Origin: Sphingopyxis sp. QXT-31 | GTDB lineage: Bacteria; Pseudomonadota; Alphaproteobacteria; Sphingomonadales; Sphingomonadaceae | Direction: 5' to 3' | NCBI RefSeq assembly: GCF_001984035.1 | Contig: NZ_CP019449.1 | Span: forward strand, 2,108,001-2,172,000 | Length of the DNA stretch: 64,000 nucleotides | Shown: one piece after another, positions 35,538-43,248 of the stretch | Layout of the letters: each line of letters begins with the position of its first letter | How positions within the stretch are numbered: the first letter of the stretch is position 1 | The notes under the pieces: model-generated | What the model was told of the DNA's origin: nothing | Database searches by the model: none | Seen by the model: only the letters and a program-made list of their open reading frames with translations | Program-made: the position numbers and the translations under genes

Positions 35538-36545
35538 TCAGCCACCCCAGATTGCGTCCGGGCAATGGATCATCCCCCCGCGATATTCGACGCCCGGTTC
35601 GCGGTCCCGCGCGAGGAAGGTCGGGCCGTCGAGGTCGACGATGTCGCAGAGCTGACCCACCAGATAGGAGGGCGCCATCGACAGGCTGGTGCCCATCATA
35701 TTGCCGACCATCACGTCGAGCCCGAGTTTCTTCGCCTGCCGCGCGATCGCGAGCCCCTCGGTCAGCCCGCCGCATTTATCGAGCTTGATGTTCACCACAT
35801 CGAAGCGCCCGACGAGCGAGGCGGTGTCGGCGAGCGTCAGCGCGCTTTCGTCGGCGACGAAGGGGAGCGGGCGTTTCAGCCCGTCGAGATCGGCCTCGCG
35901 CCCGCGCTTCAGCGGCTGTTCGAGCTGCGCGACGTTATTTGCGGTCAGTATCGGGAGCAGTTTGCGCAGGGTGGCGACATCATAGCCCTGATTGGCATCG
36001 ACCCCGATCCAAGCGTCCGCCCGTGCGGCACGGATCGCCTCGACGCGCGCGATATCGTCGTCGAGATCGCCGGTGAGCTTCACCTTTACCGGCGCCTCGG
36101 GATCGATGGCGAGCGCTGCGCGTGCCATCTTGCCCGGTTCGTCGGCGCCGAGGGTCAGCGTCGAGCGCAAGGCCTTGGGCGCGTCCAGCCCGGCGAGCTC
36201 CCACACGGGCCGCCCCGCCTGTTTCGCCTCGAGCTCCCAGAAAGCGCAGTCGAGCGCGTTGCGCGCGCCGCCCGCGGGGAGCAGGCTTTGTAATTCGGCA
36301 CGCGTCGCCCCCGCCTCGATCGCCGCACGCACGCTCTGCGCCTGGCCCAGCATATGGTCGATATCGTCGCCGAGATAATAGACCCCCGCCCCCTCGCCGC
36401 GCCCCGCGTGCGTGCCGTCGGAAAGCTCGGCGACGAGCAACGCGGTCTCGGTGAAGACATGCCCCGAGATGCGGAAGGGCTGGTGGTAGGGAAAGCGCTC
36501 GACCCGAAGGTCGAGCGCCAGTTTCTGCCGGTCCATCGTCGCCAT
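35538..36545 (-). CDS. dgcA: Enolase-superfamily epimerase, probable N-acetyl-D-glutamate racemase DgcA
   Basis: 335 residues of the muconate-lactonising/dipeptide-epimerase subgroup. Catalytic elements are visible: KxK in APVKVKLTGDL, metal ligands in IGVDANQGYD, LEQPL and VADESA, and the second lysine in VNIKLDKCGG. The family includes L-Ala-D/L-Glu epimerases and N-acetyl-D-glutamate racemase DgcA. A DUF1611 (DgcN) gene in the same locus favours the latter, converting N-acetyl-D-Glu to N-acetyl-L-Glu. Its ATG overlaps the preceding stop by one base (TGATG). Both candidate reactions serve peptidoglycan-derived D-glutamate. Confidence 0.82.
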   Translation of the reverse strand: MATMDRQKLALDLRVERFPYHQPFRISGHVFTETALLVAELSDGTHAGRGEGAGVYYLGDDIDHMLGQAQSVRAAIEAGATRAELQSLLPAGGARNALDCAFWELEAKQAGRPVWELAGLDAPKALRSTLTLGADEPGKMARAALAIDPEAPVKVKLTGDLDDDIARVEAIRAARADAWIGVDANQGYDVATLRKLLPILTANNVAQLEQPLKRGREADLDGLKRPLPFVADESALTLADTASLVGRFDVVNIKLDKCGGLTEGLAIARQAKKLGLDVMVGNMMGTSLSMAPSYLVGQLCDIVDLDGPTFLARDREPGVEYRGGMIHCPDAIWGG

Positions 36546-38524
36546 CAATACACCATGTCGAAGCCGTAGAGGTGGAAGACGAGCGTCACCCAGACGAGGA
36601 CCAGCGCGGCGAGCACGAGCAGCACCGCGCCGAGCTTCATCGTCCAGGCGCGCTTGTCCTTGAAGGTGCGCATCAGATGCCAGCCCGCCGTCGCCAGCAA
36701 ACCGAAGCTCGCGAGCGGGGTCAGGATGCGCAGCAGGTGGATCAGCCAGTCGAGCGGCCCGCCGATGCTGCCGATATCGGCCGAGAAGGCCGCGATCAGC
36801 GCGCCCCAGCCGACCAGCGCCGCGATAACCAGCCACGCGAAGACGCGCGACAGCCGGTACGCGCGAAGCGACGGCCCGGTGAGCGCGAACTCGGCCTTGT
36901 AGCTCCGCCGCACCAGCGAGCGCACCGGCCAGGCGAGCGCGGCGAGCACCACCATCGCCAGCGCGAAGAGCATCGCGGGGCTGAGCCAGGCGCTGTTGGT
37001 CGCCGCGGGCGCGGGTTCGAATACCATGAAGGGCGAGCCCGCGTCGACGCTCATCCGCACGACGCGGCCGTCCTTGACCTCGGCGGCGAGCCGCTCGCCG
37101 GTGCCGGTGTCGCGCCACACGAAGGGTTCGACCTCGACCCAGTCGCGCGCGCCCGCGCCGAGCCCGTCGAGCGCGGGGAAGCTGAGCTTGCCGTCTTCGG
37201 TCACCCCGATCTGCGCCTGCCCGAGCAGGCCGAGCACGCTCAGGAAGTTGGTGAAGCTGCCGCGGCTGCTGACATAATGGCCGACCATCATCTGCGCGTG
37301 CTGCTTCGCGGTCTTGGCGTCGACGGTACCGGGCTTTTCGGTGCCGGGCAGGTAGCGGTCGGCGAATTTGTGGAACAGCGCACTGCGCACCGCGCCCGCA
37401 TCGCCCGCCTTCCCCGGGGCGTTCATCGAGATATAGACGCCGATGTCGCTGTCAGGGAAGAGCCACAGATAGGAGTGGAACCAGACGGTGTCGCCGCCGT
37501 GCGCGATCGCGCGGTGGCCGTTGACCCATTGCTCGTAGAAACCGAGCGCCATGCTGTTGAGCGGACCCACGCCGGGCGCCTTGTAATCGTGCATCATCTT
37601 CGCGGTTTCGGGCTTCATCAGCCCGGCGCCGTCGTTGAGGTGCGCGATCATGAACTTGGCCATGTCGGCGCCCGACGCCGACAGGCTGCCCGCGGGTGCG
37701 GGGATCACCATTTCGAAGGGCTGCGCCTTCTGCGTGATGTCGGGATAGCCCTTCGACATATGCGCTTCGAGGGCCTTGGGCAGCGGCTGGCGGAAGGTCG
37801 CGTGCGTCATGCCGAGCGGCTTGAAGACATGGTTTTCGACATAGCTATCGAAATCCTCGCCGCTCACCCGCTCGACGATATAGCCCGCGAGCGCGGTGGC
37901 GTAGTTCGAGTAAGCGGGGGTCGTGCCCGGCGCGAAGACGCGTTCGGGCAGCGCCAGCGGCATCTGTTTCTTCAGCGTCATCACCGCCTTGGGATCGCTG
38001 CTGATCAGGTGGCGCACCGATTCCTCGAAGCCCGCGGTGTGCGTCATGATGTTGCGCATCGTGATCGGCTTGCCCTGATAGGCGGGAATCTTGAAATCGA
38101 GATAGGCGTTGACGTCCTTGTCGAGGTCGATCTTGCCCTGCTCGACCTGCTGCATCACCGCGGTCCAGGTGACGAGCTTAGACACCGAGCCGGGGCGGAA
38201 GAGCGTCGATTCGGGGAGCACCGGCGCGCGTTTCGCGACGTCCGAATAGCCATAGCCCTTCTCCAGCACGACCTGACCGTCCTTGACGACGACAACCACC
38301 GCGCCCGGAATACGCCCGCGTTCGAGCGCATAAGGAAGATAACCGTCGAGCCACGCCTCGAGATCGGCGCGGTCGAGCGCGACCGGCGCGGCGGGCACTT
38401 TCACCGCGGGCAGCGCGGGCGCCTCGGCCTTTTTGACGGGCGGCGCGGGAACCGGCCCCTGCGCCATCAGCGGGACCGCGGCGAGCGCCGCCAGTCCGAT
38501 CATCAGCTTGCGAACGAAACGCAT
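36545..38524 (-). CDS. Serine hydrolase (class C beta-lactamase-like) with C-terminal membrane domain
   Basis: 659 residues. Signal peptide and Pro/Ala-rich linker (1-50), then the beta-lactamase/DD-peptidase fold: SxxK in RPGSVSKLVTWTAVMQQ, YxN in PAYSNYATALAGYIVERV and HGG in AIAHGGDTVWFHSYLW. Residues about 515-659 contain five hydrophobic helices, so the catalytic domain is tethered on the periplasmic face. The ATG at 38524 has GGGAGG 6 nt upstream. It is the first gene of a two-gene operon with dgcA and is expressed from a TTGACA promoter divergent to the regulator. Likely acts on D-amino-acid peptides. Confidence 0.9.
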   Translation of the reverse strand: MRFVRKLMIGLAALAAVPLMAQGPVPAPPVKKAEAPALPAVKVPAAPVALDRADLEAWLDGYLPYALERGRIPGAVVVVVKDGQVVLEKGYGYSDVAKRAPVLPESTLFRPGSVSKLVTWTAVMQQVEQGKIDLDKDVNAYLDFKIPAYQGKPITMRNIMTHTAGFEESVRHLISSDPKAVMTLKKQMPLALPERVFAPGTTPAYSNYATALAGYIVERVSGEDFDSYVENHVFKPLGMTHATFRQPLPKALEAHMSKGYPDITQKAQPFEMVIPAPAGSLSASGADMAKFMIAHLNDGAGLMKPETAKMMHDYKAPGVGPLNSMALGFYEQWVNGHRAIAHGGDTVWFHSYLWLFPDSDIGVYISMNAPGKAGDAGAVRSALFHKFADRYLPGTEKPGTVDAKTAKQHAQMMVGHYVSSRGSFTNFLSVLGLLGQAQIGVTEDGKLSFPALDGLGAGARDWVEVEPFVWRDTGTGERLAAEVKDGRVVRMSVDAGSPFMVFEPAPAATNSAWLSPAMLFALAMVVLAALAWPVRSLVRRSYKAEFALTGPSLRAYRLSRVFAWLVIAALVGWGALIAAFSADIGSIGGPLDWLIHLLRILTPLASFGLLATAGWHLMRTFKDKRAWTMKLGAVLLVLAALVLVWVTLVFHLYGFDMVY

Positions 38525-38617
38525 CGCCACCTCCCTTTTTGCGGCGCCCTCACTGGCCCTTGCAGCGAGCGGCGCGACCCCTTACCAAGGACCGACACAT
38601 GTTAGCCCAATAGGGAC

Positions 38618-38645
38618 ATAATGATCCTGATTAGAAAATTGTCAA
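38618..38645 (-). promoter_or_regulatory. Promoter and putative operator of serine hydrolase-dgcA operon
   Basis: Minus strand: -35 TTGACA (38645-38640), 16-nt spacer, -10 CATTAT (38623-38618). The spacer and -35 carry the same element as the promoter at 35393-35420 (18 of 21 positions identical). A related sequence, CCCAATAGGGACAT, follows at 38606-38619, resembling CCCAAATAGGACAT at 35421-35434. The site is 8 bp from the divergent regulator's start, so it could also control that gene. Confidence 0.65.
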
Positions 38646-38652
38646 ACGGCTT

Positions 38653-39306
38653 ATGGCGACCTTGATGGCAAACCGCACCAAACCGCCGACGCTCGGCGAG
38701 GTGATGCGCGGGATAAGGTCGCGGAATCGCTGGACGCTCAAGGAAATGAGTGCGAAATCGGGCATCCCCGTGTCGACGCTGTCAAAGGTCGAGCACGACC
38801 GGCTGACGCTCAGCTATGACAAGCTGCAGCAGCTCAGCCAGCGGCTCAACATGCGCATGTCCGATCTGTTCGCCGAAGAATCGGAAGAAAGCTCGCCGCG
38901 CGTGACCGGGCGGCGCAGCGTCGGCACGATCGACAATGCGGTGCGCGTGACCACCGACAATTACGATTATCATTATCTGTGCACCGATCTCCGCCAGAAA
39001 CGGATGATCCCGATCCTGACGCGCATCCGCGCGCACAGCGCGACCGAATTCGGCGAGCTCGTCCACCATCAGGGCGAGGAGTTCATCTATGTTCTCGAGG
39101 GCCGGATGGCGGTGCACACCGAATTCTACGACCCGATCGTGCTCGAGGTCGGCCAGGGCATCTATCTCGATTCGTCGATGGGCCACGCCTATGTCGTCGC
39201 CGAGGGTTGCGACGAGGCGCTGGTGCTGGGGGTATGTTCGAGCGCCGACGACGGGCTGATGGATTCGCTGATGAGCCTTCACGCGGAGGGGGAGGGGGGG
39301 CTGTAA
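38653..39306 (+). CDS. XRE-family regulator with cupin sensor domain
   Basis: 217 residues. The N-terminal helix-turn-helix (about 14-72: LGEVMRGIRSRNRWTLKEMS, then IPVSTLSKVEHDR) is followed by a linker and a cupin_2 domain (about 120-195: ELVHHQGEEFIYVLEGRMAV, VLEVGQGIYLDSSMGHAY). This class senses a small ligand and usually represses a local catabolic operon. It is divergent from the serine hydrolase-dgcA operon, with the shared 21-nt element in the 128-bp gap. The ATG at 38653 lacks a good ribosome site; ATG 38665 is an alternative. The 3' end runs into the dispersed repeat at 39303. Confidence 0.9.
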   Translation: MATLMANRTKPPTLGEVMRGIRSRNRWTLKEMSAKSGIPVSTLSKVEHDRLTLSYDKLQQLSQRLNMRMSDLFAEESEESSPRVTGRRSVGTIDNAVRVTTDNYDYHYLCTDLRQKRMIPILTRIRAHSATEFGELVHHQGEEFIYVLEGRMAVHTEFYDPIVLEVGQGIYLDSSMGHAYVVAEGCDEALVLGVCSSADDGLMDSLMSLHAEGEGGL

Positions 39307-39467
39307 AGCCCTCTCCCCTTGAGGGGAGAGGATAGCGCAGCTTGCTCCGTCAGGAGCTAGCGAAGCTTGGAGAGGGGTGCTTGGACGCTGGCGGTCGGAA
39401 ACCCCTCTCAACTCCGGCTAGGCAGCAAGCTGCCAAGCCTGCGCATCTCTCCCCTCAAGGGGAGAGA
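39303..39467. repeat. MITE-like dispersed repeat, copy B (type 1)
   Basis: About 165 bp, same orientation and about 95% identical by eye to 22139-22307; the main difference is a 3-nt gap. The same palindromic 20-bp ends are exact reverse complements. It begins inside the regulator's last codons (the TAA lies in the repeat edge GTAAAGCCC) and ends 18 bp before the convergent small gene. Confidence 0.85.
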
Positions 39468-39485
39468 ACAACGCTTCGCTCCGAC

Positions 39486-39746
39486 TCAGCCCTCCCCAGC
39501 CCTATCAATCAGATCCATGAAATCGCGCGCCGAATTGCGGTCGGCCTCGTCCTTGAAAGCCACATCCAGATCGGGCGCCGCGCCGAGCATGTAGAGCAAG
39601 GCCCACAAGGCAAAGCGCCGCGCGCCGTTGGTTTCGAGCCCGAAATCGACCTGCATCCGCTCGGTTCCCGCGGCGAGCGCCGCAGGCGGGATCGCGCCGA
39701 GGTCGGCGGTGCCGAAATAGCGGCGGAGCTGGTCGTCGAAGTCCAT
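39486..39746 (-). CDS. Small hypothetical protein
   Basis: 86 residues, no recognised domain: MDFDDQLRRYFGTADLGAIP, then a mixed acidic/hydrophobic helix-rich body ending LIDRAGEG. The ATG at 39746 has GAGGAGGG upstream, which supports it as real; the frame is open further upstream without support. It is soluble and acidic. It is divergent from the HerA-like ATPase gene and may share its promoter region. No function can be given. Confidence 0.7.
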   Translation of the reverse strand: MDFDDQLRRYFGTADLGAIPPAALAAGTERMQVDFGLETNGARRFALWALLYMLGAAPDLDVAFKDEADRNSARDFMDLIDRAGEG

Positions 39747-39861
39747 GGCCGCCCTCCTCGCCCCGCGCGAGACGCTTGGCAAGCATCGACCGCGTAAAAA
39801 TCCGACGGACCGCGCCGCGCTCCGGTTGTCATCGGCATGGGCGCCCGATAGGGCGGCGCGC

Positions 39862-41331
39862 GTGAATATCAGCATCGACATCGGAACCGACGCCGGGGGG
39901 CAGCCGGTGCAGATCGACGTCCAGGAACTGCTGGCGACGCGGTTGCTCGTCCAGGGCAATTCGGGGTCGGGCAAGTCGCACCTGCTGCGCCGCCTGCTCG
40001 AGGAAAGCGCTGCGATGGTGCAGCAGGTGATCATCGATCCCGAGGGCGATTTCGTCACCCTCGCCGACGCCTACACCCATGTCGTGATCAACGGCGGCGA
40101 CTATAACGAGCGCGAGATCGCGGCGATGGGCGCGCGCATCCGCGAGCATCGCGCCTCGGTCGTGCTCAGCCTCGAATCGCTCGACCTCGAGGCGCAGATG
40201 ACCTGCGCCGCGGCGTTCCTCAACGCATTGTTCGATGCGCCGCGCGAGCACTGGTTCCCCGCTTTGGTCGTAGTCGACGAGGCGCAGATGTTCGCGCCCA
40301 GCGTCTCGGGCGACGTCTCCGACACCGTCCGCCGCGCCAGCCTGAGCGCCATGACCAATCTGATGTGCCGCGGGCGTAAACGTGGTTTGGCGGGCGCGAT
40401 AGCGACGCAGCGGCTCGCCAAGCTGGCGAAGAATGTCGCCGCCGAGGCCAGCAATTTCCTGATGGGGCGCACCTTCCTCGACATCGACATGGCGCGCGCC
40501 GCCGACCTGCTCGGGATGGAGCGCCGCCAGGCCGAGGCGATCCGCGACCTCGAACGCGGTCATTTCCTGGGGCTCGGCCCCGCGATCTCGCGCCGCCCGC
40601 TGTCGGTGCGCATCGGCGCGACGCGGACCGCGACGCGGATGGGGACGCACAGCCTGATGCCGCTGCCGAGCGCCGACGGCGCCGACATGCGCTCGATGCT
40701 GTTCACCGAGATGGAGGCGCCCGTCGCGCCGCGCGTCGCGCCCGAGCCCGAGCCGGTGGCGGCGGATGAGCTGCTCGAACGCATCGCCGCGCAGGACGCG
40801 CCGCACGAGGGCGAGGAAGGCCCGCCGGTGCTCGACATCGTCGCGGCGGTGGAGGTGGCCGAGGCGAGCGACGCCGTGATCGTCTCGACGCTCGAGGAAA
40901 TGCTCGCCGACCCCGATTGCGCCTTCCACCCCGAGGCGTTCCTCTACCAGGATTTCACCGTCCGCTGCCGCATGCAGCGCCTGTCGAAGGTGCCGCTCGA
41001 CCTCGCCGCCTTCCGCCGCCGCTTCGCGCTCGCCAAGGGCGGCGTGCTCGACCCCGGCGAGACGCGCTGGCGTGAGGCGCTGGTCGTGGCGGGCCGGCTG
41101 CCCGACGAGATGGTCGCACCCTTCCTGCAGATCGTGCGCGCCGCGATGGACGGCGAGCCCTGCCCCGACGACGAGATCCTCGGCCGTGCCTATGGCAGCC
41201 GCTCGCCGGGGCGCATCCGCCGGCTGGTCGAGTATATGGAAAAGCAGGGCGCGATCGTCGTGCGCTCCGATTTCGGCGGGCGCCGCTCGATCGGCATCCC
41301 CGAACTGGGGCTGAGCACCGAGGCCGAATAG
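39862..41331 (+). CDS. HerA-like ATP-binding protein (helicase/translocase fold)
   Basis: 489 residues from a GTG start. Walker A LLVQGNSGSGKSHLLRRLLE near residue 35, Walker B in ALVVVDEAQMFAP, and an arginine-containing GRKRGLAGAIATQRLAKL segment place it in the HerA/FtsK (DUF87) ATPase group. The C-terminal 150 residues contain an Ala/Glu/Pro-rich linker and a winged-helix-like end (RIRRLVEYMEKQGAIVVRSD). No NurA nuclease is adjacent. GTG 39862 was chosen since it begins VNISIDIGTDAGGQPV just before the P-loop; the frame is open to an ATG at 39745. Confidence 0.85.
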   Translation: MNISIDIGTDAGGQPVQIDVQELLATRLLVQGNSGSGKSHLLRRLLEESAAMVQQVIIDPEGDFVTLADAYTHVVINGGDYNEREIAAMGARIREHRASVVLSLESLDLEAQMTCAAAFLNALFDAPREHWFPALVVVDEAQMFAPSVSGDVSDTVRRASLSAMTNLMCRGRKRGLAGAIATQRLAKLAKNVAAEASNFLMGRTFLDIDMARAADLLGMERRQAEAIRDLERGHFLGLGPAISRRPLSVRIGATRTATRMGTHSLMPLPSADGADMRSMLFTEMEAPVAPRVAPEPEPVAADELLERIAAQDAPHEGEEGPPVLDIVAAVEVAEASDAVIVSTLEEMLADPDCAFHPEAFLYQDFTVRCRMQRLSKVPLDLAAFRRRFALAKGGVLDPGETRWREALVVAGRLPDEMVAPFLQIVRAAMDGEPCPDDEILGRAYGSRSPGRIRRLVEYMEKQGAIVVRSDFGGRRSIGIPELGLSTEAE

Positions 41332-41385
41332 CGCTGGAAACGCCGGATCCTTTTCCGTAGCTTGGGTGCGGGGGGAACAGCGGCC

Positions 41386-42012
41386 ATGCAGGTCCTGATT
41401 TGCGACGATCATCCGTTCATGGCGCGGGCGCTCGCGATGGCGATGGAGCATGCGCTCGATGCTGAGGTGACCGTCGTTCACCGCTTCGCCGACGCCGCCG
41501 CGACCGCCGCGACGCTGAGTGACCTCCGCCTCTGCCTTGTCGATTTCCATATTCCCGGCGAGGATAGCGCCACGGGGCTCGGCGCCTTGCGCGCGGCGGC
41601 GCCGGAGTCGCGGCTGCTCGTTTTTTCGGGGTCGGAGGCTGACGCCGATTTGCGTATCGCGCTCGCGGCGGGGGCGCATGGTTTCCTGCCCAAATCGGCA
41701 TCGCCCGATGTGATCGAAGCGGCGGTGAAGCTGGTCCTCGCGGGCGGGCGCTACCTGCCCGAGCGCGTCGTGACGCTGGCGTTCGGTACGGCCGAAGCAG
41801 CCCCGGCCCTGCCCCGCGCCGATACGCTCACCGGCCGCCAGCGCGACGTGCTCGATCATGTCGCGCGCGGACTGTCGAACAAAGAAATCGCACGCGAACT
41901 CGCCATCTCGCCCGCAACGGTGAAGGTGAATGTCGCGCAGATCATCGGCATCTTGGAGGCGAGCAACCGCACCGAGGCCGTGGCGAACGCGCGCCGCGCC
42001 GGGCTGATCTGA
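41386..42012 (+). CDS. NarL/LuxR-family response regulator
   Basis: 208 residues. Receiver domain (1-120): MQVLICDDHPFMARAL with the acidic pair, phospho-acceptor Asp in LCLVDFHIPGED, and conserved Lys in HGFLPKSASPD. LuxR-type DNA-binding domain (about 145-205): LTGRQRDVLDHVARGLSNKE and IARELAISPATVKVNVAQII. The ATG at 41386 follows a GGGGGAA stretch. The stop is immediately followed by the start of a sensor kinase gene that is truncated in this genome, so its phosphorylation partner may be lost. Confidence 0.93.
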   Translation: MQVLICDDHPFMARALAMAMEHALDAEVTVVHRFADAAATAATLSDLRLCLVDFHIPGEDSATGLGALRAAAPESRLLVFSGSEADADLRIALAAGAHGFLPKSASPDVIEAAVKLVLAGGRYLPERVVTLAFGTAEAAPALPRADTLTGRQRDVLDHVARGLSNKEIARELAISPATVKVNVAQIIGILEASNRTEAVANARRAGLI

Positions 42013-42687
42013 TTGTCCGCGGCCGATCCCTTAACTGACGAACGGCAGGTCCACCGCGAAATCCGCGCGAGCGAATCGCGGCTCGAATTCGCGATGGCGG
42101 GCATCTTCACGATCCTGATCGCGGGGACGCTCACCTATGTCTACCAGCTGTTCGCGCCGCTGGTGCCTGCGACGAACCTCCACATATGGGCGTCGTTCAC
42201 CGCCTTCGTCACGCTGGTGATGGCGGTGACGCCGATTATCTTCTTCATCCGCCGCCCGAGCGAGCAAGCGATCGAACGTTACTGGAGCCCCTTCGGCAAG
42301 CTCGTCGCGATCCTGTTCGACCTGTCGGCGGCGGCGAGCGTGTGGCTGCTGCTCCCTTTCGCCAGCGAACCGCTGCAACTCTTGATGGTGATCTTCTATT
42401 CGGCGGCGATCAGCGGACAGGTGATCTCGACCGCCGAATCGATCGGCACCAATGTCTTCGCGGTGCTCAGCATCTTCGGCTCGGCGGCGATCTTCTTCCT
42501 CCAGGCCGATACCGAATATGCGGGGTCGGTCGCGGCTTTCCTGATGGCGTTCGGCGGGCTGATGATCGTCGTCGCATTGATTTTGAAACAGGCGATCCGC
42601 TCGGCGATCGCCAGCCGCCTCGCCGCCGAAAGGCTGTCGGGCGAACTCGCGATCGCGCTCGAGGATGCGCAGGACGCGCGCGAAGGC
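42013..42687 (+). pseudogene. Sensor histidine kinase, N-terminal part only (truncated)
   Basis: The TTG at 42013 directly follows the regulator stop. About 225 residues can be recognised: an N-terminal soluble part, six or so membrane helices (GIFTILIAGTLTYVYQLFAP to MIVVALILKQAI) and the start of a coiled-coil linker ending ELAIALEDAQDARE. There the next expected part, the H-box and ATPase domains, is missing. The frame stays open to 43509 but from about 42685 it is simply the antisense of the TPR gene. The break is probably a deletion or a misassembly. Confidence 0.75.
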
Positions 42688-43248
42688 GGCGACGCGCTGC
42701 GATGCGGCGTCGGCCGGGTCGAGCGCGATCGCCCGCTCGGCCGCCACCCCCGTGAGCCCGAGGTCGCCGTTCATATAGGCCGCCGACGCCAGCGCCGCGA
42801 GCGCGCGACCGTCGGCGGGACGGAGCAGCGCGGCGCGCGCAAAATGGTCGGCGGCCTGGTCGTATTTCCCTTGGTCGAAGGCGACGCGCCCCGCCATCGC
42901 CGCGGGCCAGTACTGCCCCGGCTCGGCGCGCCCGGCGAGGTCGTAGCCCGCCTGCGCGAGGTCGAGGGCCTGGGCGTCGGTCTCGCCGCGCATCTGCCAA
43001 GCGAGCGCGAGCAGCGCCTGATTGCCGCCGTGGCGCGGCTGGGGCGCTACGAGTTCGGAAAGCAGTCCGATCGCCTTGGCGCTGTCACCGCTGCGCAGCG
43101 CCGCGGCGCCCTGCCCCGCCAGCGCCGCGGGGCTTTCGGCCGAGAGGTCGACGGGCGCGGGTTCGCGCTTGCGCGCTTCGGCGGGCGGCGCCGCGAAGGC
43201 GAGCAAGGACGCGCCGGCGAGCGCCAGCCTCAGCGAATGACGGTTCAT
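42675..43248 (-). pseudogene. Exported TPR protein, N-terminal part only (truncated)
   Basis: The ATG at 43248 begins a signal peptide (MNRHSLRLALAGASLLAFAA) and a TPR-like region (GAAALRSGDSAKAIGLLSEL, DQGKYDQAADHFARAALLRP, AERAIALDPADAASQRVAAF). After AAFARVLR the frame continues to 42031, but that part is the antisense of the sensor kinase. So this gene also loses its 3' end at the same junction. In relatives similar TPR proteins close Tad pilus clusters; this is a recollection, not shown here. Confidence 0.7.

Noticed and set aside
28241..38524. Beta-lactam resistance cluster
   Set aside because: The serine hydrolases lack typical secreted beta-lactamase layout and sit with dipeptidases, a TonB receptor and D-Glu enzymes, so peptide catabolism explains them better.
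36572..38605. 677-codon plus-strand open frame opposite the serine hydrolase gene
   Set aside because: Low-complexity antisense translation of a gene with intact catalytic motifs; no independent start signal.
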